This document shows positions 8,668 to 17,410 of a stretch of 64,000 nucleotides of DNA, one piece after another (position 1 is the first letter of the stretch; each line of letters opens with the position of its first letter). The notes below the pieces were generated by a model. That model worked only from the letters and a program-made list of their open reading frames with translations. It was not told where the DNA came from and ran no database searches. Source of the stretch: Microbacterium sp. Leaf320. Lineage in GTDB: Bacteria > Actinomycetota > Actinomycetes > Actinomycetales > Microbacteriaceae. A program made the translations under genes and the position numbers. The stretch is taken from assembly GCF_001423485.1 (NCBI RefSeq), contig NZ_LMOD01000003.1, forward strand, positions 509,527 through 573,526. The letters run 5' to 3'.

Positions 8668-9615
8668 ATGACCGACACTCCTGCGCCCGTCACTTTCGCG
8701 AACTTCGCCCGGGTCGAAAGCGCTCGCATGTTCGACGCGATCGCTTCCGCCGCCGGCGGGTCGAATCGCTGGAACCATTACCGCGTGCCCACCCCGATCG
8801 ACCAGCAGACGGTGATCCGGATGAATCGCGACACTCTGTACAGCGCCGCGATCATCGACGTCTCGCACGGCGCGACCATCACGATCCCCGACGCCGGCGA
8901 CCGGTACATCTCGGTGATGCTCGTCAACGAGGACCACTACATCAATCGTGTGCTCCATGACCCCGGCACCCACGAGCTGTCGGCGCAGGACCTCGGATCC
9001 GACTTCGTCCTCGCAGCGGTGCGGGTGCTGGTGGATTCCGAGGATGCCGACGATGTCGCGACGGTCAACGCCCTGCAGGACCGTTTCGCGCTGACGTCGG
9101 TCGGGGGCGGCGAGTTCCCCGCCCCCGTCTACGACGAGGCGAGCTTCGCAGAGACGCGCGCGGCGATCCTGACCCTGGCGAAAGGGCTCGGAGGACTCGA
9201 GCGGTGCTTCGGCCGCGCCGACGCCGTGGATCCCATCCGCCATCTCCTCGCCACGGCGGCGGGCTGGGGAGGTCTGCCGGAGGACGAGGCGTTCTACATA
9301 AACGTCGACCCGCGCCTCCCTCTCGGCGAGTACACGCTGCGCGTCGATGAGGTGCCCGTCGACGGCTTCTGGTCTGTGTCGCTGTACGACGGCGACGGAT
9401 ACTTCGCAGCGAACGAGCATGGGGCGTACAGCGTCAACAGCGTGACCGGCGTGCGAGACGCCGACGGTTCGATCACGATCCGATTCGGCGGTGATGTCGA
9501 CCTGCCGAATGCGCTGCCCCTGCCTGAGGGGTGGAACTACCTGGTGCGCCTCTACCGCCCGAGACCCGAGGTCATCGACGGCACGTGGTCGTTCCCGAGC
9601 CTCCGGACGCCCTGA
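8668..9615 (+). CDS. DUF1254/DUF1214-domain protein
   Basis: The 315-aa product matches the DUF1254 plus DUF1214 architecture. The N-terminal half contains IRMNRDTLYSAAIIDVSHGA and GDRYISVMLVNEDHYIN. The C-terminal half has VDGFWSVSLYDGDGYFAANE and WNYLVRLYRPRPEVIDGTW. The biochemical role is not established. No signal peptide is apparent in this copy. ATG at 8668 has AGGAAGG 8 nt upstream. The 119-bp gap before it holds a small inverted repeat (TCACCC at 8589-8594 with GGGTGA at 8600-8605) that could be regulatory. Nothing else is seen in the gap. Confidence 0.85.
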   Translation: MTDTPAPVTFANFARVESARMFDAIASAAGGSNRWNHYRVPTPIDQQTVIRMNRDTLYSAAIIDVSHGATITIPDAGDRYISVMLVNEDHYINRVLHDPGTHELSAQDLGSDFVLAAVRVLVDSEDADDVATVNALQDRFALTSVGGGEFPAPVYDEASFAETRAAILTLAKGLGGLERCFGRADAVDPIRHLLATAAGWGGLPEDEAFYINVDPRLPLGEYTLRVDEVPVDGFWSVSLYDGDGYFAANEHGAYSVNSVTGVRDADGSITIRFGGDVDLPNALPLPEGWNYLVRLYRPRPEVIDGTWSFPSLRTP

Positions 9616-9641
9616 CGGAGTGAGGCGCCGATTCGACCTTC

Positions 9642-10082
9642 TCAGCCGTCGCGCGGGGGCCTTCGCAGCTTCTTGACGTCGGTGCGCTGCTTCTTGGCGG
9701 TCAGCCGCCGCTCCTTCGACCCGCGGCTGGGCTTGGTCGCTCGACGCTGAGGCGCTGGCGGGCGCAGAGCGTCGGCGACCAGGGCCACGAGCCGTTCGCG
9801 TGCGGCGTCGCGGTTGCGCAGCTGGGCGCGGTGCTCGGAGGCGGCGATCGTCAGCACCCCGTTCACGAGACGGCCGCTCAGTCGCTCGAGGATGCGCTCG
9901 CGCTGGTGCGGAGTGAGCGACGCGCTAGCGCTCGCATCCCAGACCAGCTCCACTCGGGAATCCGCCGTGTTCACACCCTGACCGCCCGGCCCTGACGAGC
10001 GCGAGAAGCGCCACGACAGCTCGGCCTCGGGGATCGTGAGACCCGCCGAGACCCGGAGACCGGGGCGATGAGGGGTGGGCAT
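9642..10082 (-). CDS. arfB: Peptidyl-tRNA hydrolase ArfB (alternative ribosome rescue)
   Basis: This 146-aa protein is a single-domain class-I release-factor homologue with the catalytic motif RSSGPGGQGVN (GGQ) near residue 32. It has the basic C-terminal tail (KERRLTAKKQRTDVKKLRR) that ArfB/YaeJ inserts into the empty mRNA channel of stalled ribosomes. It lacks the codon-recognition domains of RF1 and RF2. It hydrolyses peptidyl-tRNA on ribosomes stalled without a stop codon. The length is normal for the family. Confidence 0.93.
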   Translation of the reverse strand: MPTPHRPGLRVSAGLTIPEAELSWRFSRSSGPGGQGVNTADSRVELVWDASASASLTPHQRERILERLSGRLVNGVLTIAASEHRAQLRNRDAARERLVALVADALRPPAPQRRATKPSRGSKERRLTAKKQRTDVKKLRRPPRDG

Positions 10083-10115
10083 GCATCCATCATCCCCCGG
10101 CGCGGGGTGCGCGTA

Positions 10116-11414
10116 TCAGCCGAGTGCGTCAGCCGCCTCGAGGGGGGTGCCGTTCGCGGTGCCCTCGGACTGCGGCACGGCATTCGTCTTCGCCGTGTTC
10201 GCGATGTGCGCGCGGGAGACCACGATCACGGCGACGACCATCAGCGCGACCCCCAGCCAGTACGGGGCAGCGTGGCTGACCGTGACGTACAGAGCACCCG
10301 CGATCAGCGGTGCGGCGGTGTTCATCGCGGCGTTGAGCGACTGGGTCGCTCCCCCGAGCCACCCCTGCTCGTCGTCTCCGACCGCATTCGACATCGCACC
10401 GTCCAGCGCGGCCGTCGATGCTCCCTGGCCTGCAGCGAGCATCAGCGCACCGACGATGAACACCCAGGGCTGCGCGAACACCGAAGCGACGATCGCGAGG
10501 CCGACGAGTCCGATCGTCTGCGCCACGATGCCGCTGATGATCACACCGCGCTCGCCGATGCGAGGCAGCAGGATGCCGAGCAGCACGCCCTGGATGAGGA
10601 TGTCGATGATGCCGACACCCGCGGTGAGCAGGCCGATCTGGGTCGGACCCCAGCTGATCGAGTCGAGCGCCAGCACGCTGAAGTTGTTGACGAAGAAGCC
10701 GAACGGCAGCGCGAGCAGGCCGAATCCGATCATCAGCCCCCGCAGCTCCTTGCGCCCGAATGCTTCCTTGAAGACGCCGAACGGCTGGATCTCGCGCACC
10801 GAGATGCGCTCGATCCGGTTCTCGGGCTTCAGGCTCTCGGGCAGCAGGAAGATGCTGAGGATGGCGATCACGAGGGCGACGGCTGCGGTGAGGAAGACCG
10901 GCAGCTGCAGGCTGACGGCCGCGAGCAGTCCGCCGATCGCGGGTCCGATCATCATGCCGATGCCCGAGAGAGCACCGAGCAGGCCGAACCGCTGAGCGCG
11001 CTTCTCGGGCGGCGTGATGTCGGCGAGGTAGGCGAAGAGGGCCGGAAGGTCGCCGGCGGTCAGTCCCTGGATGACACGCGCGAGCACGAGCACCCAGATC
11101 GCTCCCCCGATGCCGAACAGCGCCATGGCGAATGCCGCTCCGAAGGCGGCGGCGATGATCACCGGTCGTCGCCCGAAGCGGTCGGAGAGGCGACCGAGGA
11201 AGGGGGCGACCAGGAAGGCGCACAGGCCGTTGATCGCTTCGAGCACTCCGACCCAGATCGCGAGATCGCCCTCGTGCGACACGTATTGCAGCACGACGAA
11301 GGGCAGGACGGGGAGGACGACGGTCATGCCGATGACGGTGAGCATCGTCAGCACGATGAGCATGATCCAGGCGCGCTTTTCGCTGCGCGCAGGCGGGTTC
11401 TTTAGTGAAGTCAC
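10116..11414 (-). CDS. MFS efflux transporter (TetA-like)
   Basis: The 432-aa protein has about 12 membrane helices and the MFS loop motif GRLSDRFGRRPV after helix 2. The helix-5 region GALSGIGMMIGPAIGG is typical of 12-TM drug/proton antiporters. It is transcribed divergently from a TetR regulator across a 70-bp gap. The GTG start lies 6 nt downstream of a TACAGT -10 box, so translation is probably leaderless. A TTGACA -35 sits 16 bp further up. The likely role is export of a small molecule that the TetR protein senses, but the substrate is unknown. Confidence 0.88.
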   Translation of the reverse strand: MTSLKNPPARSEKRAWIMLIVLTMLTVIGMTVVLPVLPFVVLQYVSHEGDLAIWVGVLEAINGLCAFLVAPFLGRLSDRFGRRPVIIAAAFGAAFAMALFGIGGAIWVLVLARVIQGLTAGDLPALFAYLADITPPEKRAQRFGLLGALSGIGMMIGPAIGGLLAAVSLQLPVFLTAAVALVIAILSIFLLPESLKPENRIERISVREIQPFGVFKEAFGRKELRGLMIGFGLLALPFGFFVNNFSVLALDSISWGPTQIGLLTAGVGIIDILIQGVLLGILLPRIGERGVIISGIVAQTIGLVGLAIVASVFAQPWVFIVGALMLAAGQGASTAALDGAMSNAVGDDEQGWLGGATQSLNAAMNTAAPLIAGALYVTVSHAAPYWLGVALMVVAVIVVSRAHIANTAKTNAVPQSEGTANGTPLEAADALG

Positions 11415-11418
11415 TCCG

Positions 11419-11439
11419 AAACTGTAGCAATACCAGTTT
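11419..11439. promoter_or_regulatory. Candidate TetR operator
   Basis: AAACTG (11419-11424) and CAGTTT (11434-11439) form a perfect 6-bp inverted repeat with a 9-bp spacer. It covers the -10 box and most of the spacer of the MFS promoter. The position suits repression of the transporter by the divergent TetR protein. Binding is inferred. Confidence 0.5.
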
Positions 11440-11448
11440 TGTTGTCAA
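11421..11448 (-). promoter_or_regulatory. Promoter of the MFS gene
   Basis: On the minus strand TTGACA (11443-11448) and TACAGT (11421-11426) are separated by 16 bp. The -10 box ends 6 nt before the GTG start at 11414, so transcription should begin at or next to the start codon. It is the clearest -35/-10 pair in the window. Confidence 0.7.
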
Positions 11449-11484
11449 GCCGATTCTGTATCGAGTTCGCGATAGCGTGGAGGC

Positions 11485-12099
11485 ATGACGAACTCTGAGC
11501 CGCTCGGACGCCGCGAACGCAAGAAGGCGGCGACGCGCAAGAACATCTCTGACGTGGCGACGATGATGTTCCTCGAGCGCGGCTTCGACAACGTCAGCAT
11601 CCGCGAGGTCGCGGATGCTGCCGACGTCTCCCCCACCACCGTGTTCGCGCACTTCCCCCAGAAAGAGGCGCTCGTCTTCGACGAGGACGACGAGCAGCGC
11701 GATCGCCTCGTCTCGGCCGTCCGCGACCGCGCCGACGGCATCACGATCAACCAGGCGATCCGCGACTTCTACGTGGTCGAGGTCGGCGCCAACATCGATG
11801 AGCACGGCAACGACGTGACGCGGATCTTCCTCACCTTCCTCAACGAGACGCCCGCGCTGCGCGAGTACGCCGCGAAGATGTGGCTGCGGCATGAGGATGC
11901 TCTCGCAGACGCGATCGCCGGCGAGCTCGGACTCACCGAACCCACGGCGGAGATCCGCGTGTACTCGCGTTTCGTGCTGCAGATGCAGCTGCTCGTGAAC
12001 GAGAACGAGGACCAGCTCGGGATCCTCGACGCCGGGTTCGCGGTGCTCGAGAACGGCTGGGCCCCGGTGGAGGCAGCCCTGACGACGTCAGAGGACTGA
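11485..12099 (+). CDS. TetR-family transcriptional regulator
   Basis: The 204-aa product has a TetR N-terminal HTH: RKKAATRKNISDVATMMF, then ERGFDNVSIREVADAADVS and PTTVFAHFPQKEALVF. A C-terminal ligand/dimer domain of usual size follows. It is divergent from the MFS gene, the usual arrangement for a local efflux repressor. A TAGCGT hexamer lies exactly 6 nt before ATG (11473-11478). GGAGG is only 1 nt from the start, too close to be a good ribosome-binding site, so a leaderless message is likely. Confidence 0.9.
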   Translation: MTNSEPLGRRERKKAATRKNISDVATMMFLERGFDNVSIREVADAADVSPTTVFAHFPQKEALVFDEDDEQRDRLVSAVRDRADGITINQAIRDFYVVEVGANIDEHGNDVTRIFLTFLNETPALREYAAKMWLRHEDALADAIAGELGLTEPTAEIRVYSRFVLQMQLLVNENEDQLGILDAGFAVLENGWAPVEAALTTSED

Positions 12100-12155
12100 A
12101 TCCGCCCTGGCGACGTCAACGCCCTCCGCCGTGTCGGCGGTGCCAGGATGGTCGC

Positions 12156-13349
12156 ATGGCATTCGGGATGGCTCGTGACGTGCTGCGCCCCACGGACTCT
12201 CCGCGCGCGGATCGAGTGACCTATGTCGAGCTGTTCTTCGACCTCCTGTTCGTCCTCGCGTTGACTCAGCTCTCTGCCTACCTCTATGAGAACCAGACGT
12301 CTCTGGGCGCCTTCGAGGGGGCCATCATGGTGTGCGCATTGTGGTGGGCATGGGTGTCGACCACCTGGGTGACCAACTGGCTCGACCCCGTGAAGCTTCC
12401 CGTGCGCGGGGCGGTGATCGCACTGGCCTTCGTGGCGCTCGTGATGAGCGTCTCGATCGCCGAGGCGTTCGGCGAGCGTGCGTGGGCTTTCGCGATCGCC
12501 TACGTCGTGCTCCAGGTCGGACGCACTGGCTTCATCGTGTGGGCGACAGCCCGTCACGATCGGCGGGTGGCCCGCGATTTCTCGCTCATCCTGTGCTGGA
12601 CGGTCGCCGGTGGCGCATTGTGGATCGTCGGCGCACTGCTGCCCCTCGAGTGGCAGCTGCCGCTGTGGGCCGCAGCGCTGGCACTCGAGCTGCTCGGCAC
12701 CGCGCTCGGCTTTCCGGTCCCCGGACGGGGGAAGGTTCTGCTGCGCTCCTGGGATCTCTCAGGTCCCCACATCGCCGAGCGCACGTCCCTCTTCGTACTC
12801 ATCGCGCTCGGTGAAGGCCTCCTCGTCACCGGCTTCGCATTCGTCGGCAAGGAGTCGTCCGTCGCATCCATCGCCGCGATGGTGACGGCGTTCGTCACTG
12901 CAGCGGCCACCTGGTGGATCTACTTCGATCACGGCGAACGCATCGGGGCCGAAACGATCGAGGCGTCGGAGGAACCTGCGCGGCTCGCGCGCACCGTCTA
13001 CACCTGGGTGCATCTTCCGATCATCGCCGGCATCGTGCTGATGAGCGTGGGCGACAAAGAGACGCTCTCGCTTCCCGACCAGCGCGGCCTCGCCGCAACG
13101 GTCGTGGTCGTCGGCGCACCGATCCTCTTCCTCACCGGCACCGTGCTGTTCCGCCGCGTGCTCGAAGGGCACTGGGCGCGAGCGCAGCTGGTCGGCCTGG
13201 TGGCTCTTGCTCTGCTCGCCGCTGTCGGATTCGCAGGCTTCATCGCCAACGCCCTCACGCTGTCGATCACGACCGCGATCGTTCTCGTCGGCATCGCAGC
13301 GGGCGAGACTGTCGAGCGCCTGCATCGCGGTCGTCGCTCAGGGGGCTGA
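12156..13349 (+). CDS. Low-temperature-requirement protein A (LtrA) family
   Basis: The 397-aa protein is a multi-pass membrane protein of the LtrA family. The N-terminal signature RVTYVELFFDLLFVLALTQL and the central HIAERTSLFVLIALGEGLL are both typical. About 11 helices are visible, with a short basic C-terminus. The family name comes from a Listeria mutant that grows poorly in the cold. The molecular function is unknown. A CAGGAT hexamer is placed 6 nt before the ATG. The next gene lies 236 bp downstream. Confidence 0.9.
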   Translation: MAFGMARDVLRPTDSPRADRVTYVELFFDLLFVLALTQLSAYLYENQTSLGAFEGAIMVCALWWAWVSTTWVTNWLDPVKLPVRGAVIALAFVALVMSVSIAEAFGERAWAFAIAYVVLQVGRTGFIVWATARHDRRVARDFSLILCWTVAGGALWIVGALLPLEWQLPLWAAALALELLGTALGFPVPGRGKVLLRSWDLSGPHIAERTSLFVLIALGEGLLVTGFAFVGKESSVASIAAMVTAFVTAAATWWIYFDHGERIGAETIEASEEPARLARTVYTWVHLPIIAGIVLMSVGDKETLSLPDQRGLAATVVVVGAPILFLTGTVLFRRVLEGHWARAQLVGLVALALLAAVGFAGFIANALTLSITTAIVLVGIAAGETVERLHRGRRSGG

Positions 13350-13374
13350 ACGGGCATTCGGAACCCTGACAGAG

Positions 13375-13450
13375 TGGACGCGACGGCGGGAGTCGAACCC
13401 GCAACGCCGTCAGATATGAGCTGAGGCCCGGGACCGCCCGGATCGCCGCG
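13375..13450 (-). pseudogene. tRNA-like element (possible tRNA relic, CAT loop)
   Basis: On the minus strand a 76-nt segment has a 7-bp acceptor stem (CGCGGCG with CGTCGCG, one G-U pair) and an encoded 3' TCCA. It has a canonical T arm (GCGGG, TTCGACT, CCCGC) at the right distance. A hairpin with loop CTCATAT, containing U33-like T and CAT, resembles a Met anticodon arm. The D arm is poor: T8, A14 and A21 equivalents are missing and the D loop is short. I read it as a decayed tRNA or tRNA mimic. The rest of the 13350-13585 gap shows nothing clear. Confidence 0.4.
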
Positions 13451-13585
13451 ATGGGAATGACGTTACCCGGCCGTGATCCGGAAGGCCAGGAACGTTGCGG
13501 GGATTGACAGAGTGAGTCCGAGCATGACGAGAGTCGTCACGCCGCGTCATCCGACTCCGTCCGGACTGCGGTGTACGTTCGCCTC

Positions 13586-14521
13586 ATGGCCGTTGATGAG
13601 GACACCGCCCCCACCAGCCTGAGGACCCACCGCTATCTGCGGCTGTCGCTCGTATTCATCGTCTTCGCGCTGTTGACGTCGGTGGTGATCCAGACGGTGG
13701 TGACGTCCTGGGAGCCGTTCGCTCTCGGATGGAAGCCGCTGCCCTCGATCAGCCACTACTTCTACACACCGGCTCGCACCGTGTTCGTCGGGGCCCTGAT
13801 CGCGGCATCTCTCGCTCTTCTCGCCCTGTCGGGACGTGACCGCGCGACCACCCTGCTCGACATCTCGGCGCTGTTCGCGCCGCTGATCGCGATCGTGCCG
13901 ACCGGTCTCGCGAACCGCCAGCGGATCGGAGGATTCGAGTGCCCGGACAACTTCGAGTGCGTGCCGGTCGAGTTCCAGGGCGACATGCGGCTCGGCATCG
14001 CCGTCTACGTGGTGGTCGTGGTCGTCGTGGTGCTCACGATGGCGGTGATCCGCCGTCGAACCCGCACGCCGAATCCCTCGGCCCGGCTCGTGTCGATCAT
14101 CGCGGTCATCACCGCGGCGGCCGTCGCCGCGCTGGCTTTCGTGCCCGCACTCAACCCGCAATTCCCCTTCAACTTCTGGCCTGTGCACAGCATCCACTTC
14201 GTGGTGACTCTGGTGTTCTTCGGGGTGTTCGCCGCGGTGCCGATCCTCTATGCGGGCGGCCCGCTCGACCCCGGCGAGACCCCACCCACTCCTCGCCAAC
14301 GATCGATCTACCGCTGGATCGCGGGGCTGCTGATCGTCGACCTCCTGCTGCTCGTCGTGGCTCTGCTCTTCCGCCAGGCGTTCGGCGAGACCCCGGTCGT
14401 GCTCTTCGGCGAGGCCGTCGCCCTGATCCTGTTCGCCACGTTCTGGTGGGTGCAGACGTTCCAGCGATGGGATGACCCGAACCCGCCGTCGATCGTCGCG
14501 CGACGGCCGCTACCCGCGTGA
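13586..14521 (+). CDS. Conserved membrane protein of unknown function
   Basis: The 311-aa protein has about eight predicted membrane helices. After helix 1 an external loop carries WEPFALGWKPLPSISHYFYT, and FECPDNFECVPVEF provides two cysteines that may pair. FNFWPVHSIHFVVTLVFFG is a conserved-looking histidine helix. The architecture resembles DUF998/Frag1-type proteins, but I cannot assign a family. A TACGTT hexamer ends 6 nt before ATG 13586, supporting that start over the upstream in-frame codon. The 3' end overlaps the convergent WYL regulator by 12 bp. Confidence 0.75.
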   Translation: MAVDEDTAPTSLRTHRYLRLSLVFIVFALLTSVVIQTVVTSWEPFALGWKPLPSISHYFYTPARTVFVGALIAASLALLALSGRDRATTLLDISALFAPLIAIVPTGLANRQRIGGFECPDNFECVPVEFQGDMRLGIAVYVVVVVVVVLTMAVIRRRTRTPNPSARLVSIIAVITAAAVAALAFVPALNPQFPFNFWPVHSIHFVVTLVFFGVFAAVPILYAGGPLDPGETPPTPRQRSIYRWIAGLLIVDLLLLVVALLFRQAFGETPVVLFGEAVALILFATFWWVQTFQRWDDPNPPSIVARRPLPA

Positions 14522-15496
14522 GCCGGGAGCGGGTGCATCGAGCGCCCGCCGCAGCCGCTCCAGGGATTCCCTGAGCTCCGCGCGATGCGGCTCGGGGAAA
14601 CTCGTCGTGTACTCGACACCCTCGGGAATCCAGAGCAGCGCGTACATCGCCTCCCGCCAGTCCGACCCGCCGAACGGCCACCGGGTGCGGTCCTCACCCT
14701 CGGCCGTCGCCCCCTCCGACCACGGGCCGAACATGCCCTCCATCACAGGCAGCGGCAGGTTCATCACCGCATCCGCCTCGACCTTCTGCGGAGTCCACGA
14801 TGCGGCGATCAGCACCCGCTCCTCGATCTCCTCCTCGGTGATCTCGCGGCGGGTGAACAGCACTCGCGTGTGCTCGACCGAGGCGATGCGGTCGACGCGG
14901 AAAGTGCGCCAGTCGTCGCGATCGAGATCCCAGCACAGCAGGAACCACTTGCGTCCCGAGGGAGCGAGGGCATGCGGCTCCACCCGCCGGTTGCTCTCGA
15001 CACCCGCCCCGTCGACGTACCGCATGCGCAGTCGCTCGTGATCGCGGGTCGCCAGCGCGATCTCGCCCAGCACCGCCGGCGACACGACCGGCCCGTCACC
15101 GATGCGCGGCGGCTGCACGGAGGCGGCGAGCGCATTCACCCGCTGCCGCAGCGCCGACGGCAGCACCTGCTCGAGCTTCGCGAGGGCGGTGAGGGTGACC
15201 TCCGCGCCGCCGACGAGCTGCTGCGTCGCGGCGACCCGCAGGCCGATCGCCATCGTGACGGCCTCGTCGTCGGTGAGCAGCAGCGGCGGCACTGCGCTGC
15301 CCGCCTCCAGGCGATAGCCGCCGGCCGCACCCGGGGTCGACTCGACCCGGTATCCCAGCTCGCGCAGTCGGTCGACATCTCGGCGCACGGTGCGCTCGGT
15401 GACCCCGAGTCGGCCGGCGAGCTCGGTGCCGGGCCAGTGCCGGTGCGTCTGCAGCAGGTTGAGCAGTGCGAGCGCGCGGGTGGTGGTGTCGGACAT
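14510..15496 (-). CDS. HTH and WYL-domain transcriptional regulator
   Basis: The 328-aa protein has an N-terminal winged helix (ALLNLLQTHRHWPGTELAGR, GVTERTVRRDVDRLRELGY). A WYL domain follows, with RVEPHALAPSGRKWFLLCWD and WRTFRVDRIASV, then a C-terminal WCX-like extension. WYL regulators sense nucleotides or nucleic acids and can activate or repress. It is divergent from an ABC-2 exporter across 61 bp that contain a palindrome, so it probably controls that exporter. CAATCT lies 6 nt upstream of the ATG. Confidence 0.9.
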   Translation of the reverse strand: MSDTTTRALALLNLLQTHRHWPGTELAGRLGVTERTVRRDVDRLRELGYRVESTPGAAGGYRLEAGSAVPPLLLTDDEAVTMAIGLRVAATQQLVGGAEVTLTALAKLEQVLPSALRQRVNALAASVQPPRIGDGPVVSPAVLGEIALATRDHERLRMRYVDGAGVESNRRVEPHALAPSGRKWFLLCWDLDRDDWRTFRVDRIASVEHTRVLFTRREITEEEIEERVLIAASWTPQKVEADAVMNLPLPVMEGMFGPWSEGATAEGEDRTRWPFGGSDWREAMYALLWIPEGVEYTTSFPEPHRAELRESLERLRRALDAPAPGSRG

Positions 15497-15519
15497 GATT
15501 TCAGATTGCCAGACATTGC

Positions 15520-15534
15520 GGACAGGATCTGTCC
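15520..15534. promoter_or_regulatory. Candidate WYL-regulator operator
   Basis: GGACAG (15520-15525), a 3-bp centre and CTGTCC (15529-15534) form a perfect palindrome. It lies between the divergent starts, at the expected -35 position of the exporter promoter whose TACTCT -10 is at 15546-15551. Binding is inferred. Confidence 0.5.
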
Positions 15535-15557
15535 TGGTTTGTTTCTACTCTCGAGCC

Positions 15558-16610
15558 ATGTCGAACGAATCCATCATCGAAACAGAAGGCCTGACCAAGG
15601 TCTTCACCGTCAAGAAGACGCCGGTCCACGCAGTCACCGACCTCTCCTTCACCGCGGTCCGCGGCGAGCTCGTCGCGTTCCTCGGTCCGAACGGCGCGGG
15701 CAAGTCCACGAGCCTGCGGATGCTGACGACACTGATCCCCCCGACCGCTGGCACAGCCAGGGTGGTCGGCCACGACATCCACACGGATGCCGCCGGGGTG
15801 CGCGCCCGCATCGGCTATGTCGGCCAGCTCACGAGCGGAAGCTTCTCGCAGCGGGTCCGCGACGAGCTGCTGAGTCAGGGCGCCTTCTACGGCATGACCC
15901 GACGCGACAGCATCCGTCGGGCCGACGAGCTGATCGAATCGCTCGACCTCGCATCGTTCGCGACGCGCACGGTGCAGCAGCTCAGCGGAGGGCAGAAACG
16001 GCGGCTCGACATCGCGCTCGGACTCATGCACGCCCCGCCGCTGATCTTCCTCGACGAGCCGTCGACCGGGCTCGACCCGCAGAGCCGAGCGAATCTCTGG
16101 CAGCACATCCTCGACCTCCGCACGCAACACGGCACGACGGTGTTCCTCACGACGCACTACCTCGAAGAGGCCGACCGCTATGCCGAACGCGTCATGGTCA
16201 TGGACAAGGGGCGGATCATCGCCGACGACGACGCGTCGTCGCTGAAGGCGACCCTCGCCGGAGACGTGCTCACCTTCGGCTTCGCGAGCGAGGCGGATGC
16301 GGCGAGCGCTCGCCCCGTGATCGCACGGCTCAGCACGGCCGACGCGACCATCGACGGCGACGCGGTGTCGCTCGCAGTCCCCGACGGCGATCAGCTGCTG
16401 CCGGTGATCGTCCGCGAGTTGGATGCCGCCGGCATCCTCGTCCGTCGGGCGACCGGCGTGCCTCCCACGCTCGACGACGTGTTCCTCGCCCTCACCGGGC
16501 GCACGCTGCGCGAAGCAGGAGAGGGCGGCGCCGGCGAATCCGACGCGGACACCGCGGCCGACAGCCCAGCCGACAGCAGCGAGAACGACAAGACAGGAGT
16601 CCTCTCATGA
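15558..16610 (+). CDS. ABC transporter ATP-binding protein (DrrA-like)
   Basis: The 350-aa ATPase has Walker A GPNGAGKST, the signature LSGGQKRRLDIALGL and Walker B PPLIFLDEPSTGLDP. A C-terminal domain of about 100 residues is typical of daunorubicin-resistance-type ATPases. It powers export by the ABC-2 permease encoded immediately downstream, with which it overlaps by 4 bp (ATGA). ATG at 15558 follows TACTCT by 6 nt, indicating a leaderless start. The C-terminal tail is rich in Ala, Asp and Ser. Substrate unknown. Confidence 0.93.
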   Translation: MSNESIIETEGLTKVFTVKKTPVHAVTDLSFTAVRGELVAFLGPNGAGKSTSLRMLTTLIPPTAGTARVVGHDIHTDAAGVRARIGYVGQLTSGSFSQRVRDELLSQGAFYGMTRRDSIRRADELIESLDLASFATRTVQQLSGGQKRRLDIALGLMHAPPLIFLDEPSTGLDPQSRANLWQHILDLRTQHGTTVFLTTHYLEEADRYAERVMVMDKGRIIADDDASSLKATLAGDVLTFGFASEADAASARPVIARLSTADATIDGDAVSLAVPDGDQLLPVIVRELDAAGILVRRATGVPPTLDDVFLALTGRTLREAGEGGAGESDADTAADSPADSSENDKTGVLS

Positions 16611-17401
16611 CCACCACCGACCTTCCCCGCACCGACACCCTTGTGCGTTCGAACCTCGCACGCGATACGAAGAACGTGCTCACCCGTGAGCTCAAGCCGG
16701 TGCTGCGCGATCCGTTCACGCTGATCTTCAGCCTGCTGCAGCCGCTCGTGTTCCTGGGGCTGTTCGCGCCGTTGCTGATCGGCGGTTCCGGTCAGCCGGC
16801 GAGCGAGACCTTGGCCTGGTTCGTGCCTGGGGTGCTCGTGATGATCGTGCTGTTCGGCACCGGGGCGACCGGATCGAACCTGCAATACGAGATGATGACG
16901 GGCTCGCACGAGCGCACCCTGGTCGCTCCCCTGGCCCGCTCGTCGCTGCTCGTCGGACGGGCGCTCAAGGAGATCGCGCCGATCGTCGTGCAGGCGCTCG
17001 TGATCGTGCTGATCGCCTGGCCGTTCGGATTCGCGATCGACGTGCCCGGGCTGCTCATCGGGCTCGCCCTGCTCGCGGTCTTCGGCGTCGGGCTCGGCTC
17101 GTTGTCATACTCGCTGGCACTGGCCACCAAGGACCGGGAGTGGCTGTTCTGGGGAGTGCAGCAGTCGCTGATCTTCCCGCTGCTGATCCTCTCGGGAATG
17201 TTGCTGCCGCTCGATGACGGACCCGCGTGGATGCGCGCGGTCGCCGCCGTCAACCCGGTGAACTGGGTCGTGCAGGCCGAGCGGGCGCTGTTCTCCGGCG
17301 ACCTCGGCGATGCGACCGTGCTCTGGGGCTGGGTATCGGCGCTGGCCGTTGCCGCGATCGGCCTCGTCGTCGGAGTGCGGGCCATCCGCCGCAGCAGCTG
17401 A
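16607..17401 (+). CDS. ABC-2 type permease
   Basis: The 264-aa membrane protein has six predicted helices. It matches the ABC-2/DrrB permease pattern: LTRELKPVLRDPFTLIFSLLQ at the N-terminus, the QYEMMTGSHERTLVAPLARS loop, and FPLLILSGMLLPLDDGPAWM before the last helix. It forms the channel partner of the preceding ATPase. Start ATG 16607 overlaps the ATPase stop and has AGGAG upstream. Confidence 0.92.
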   Translation: MTTTDLPRTDTLVRSNLARDTKNVLTRELKPVLRDPFTLIFSLLQPLVFLGLFAPLLIGGSGQPASETLAWFVPGVLVMIVLFGTGATGSNLQYEMMTGSHERTLVAPLARSSLLVGRALKEIAPIVVQALVIVLIAWPFGFAIDVPGLLIGLALLAVFGVGLGSLSYSLALATKDREWLFWGVQQSLIFPLLILSGMLLPLDDGPAWMRAVAAVNPVNWVVQAERALFSGDLGDATVLWGWVSALAVAAIGLVVGVRAIRRSS

Positions 17402-17410
17402 GACGACAGG

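Noticed and set aside
10068..11405. Large open frame opposite the MFS gene
   Set aside because: Its Asp/Glu/His-rich translation is the typical antisense shadow of a membrane protein, and the MFS gene has clear motifs and a promoter.
14585..17401. A 938-codon frame running through the WYL gene region and ABC genes
   Set aside because: Only the last 264 codons (the permease) are real. The rest is out of frame with the WYL regulator and ATPase.
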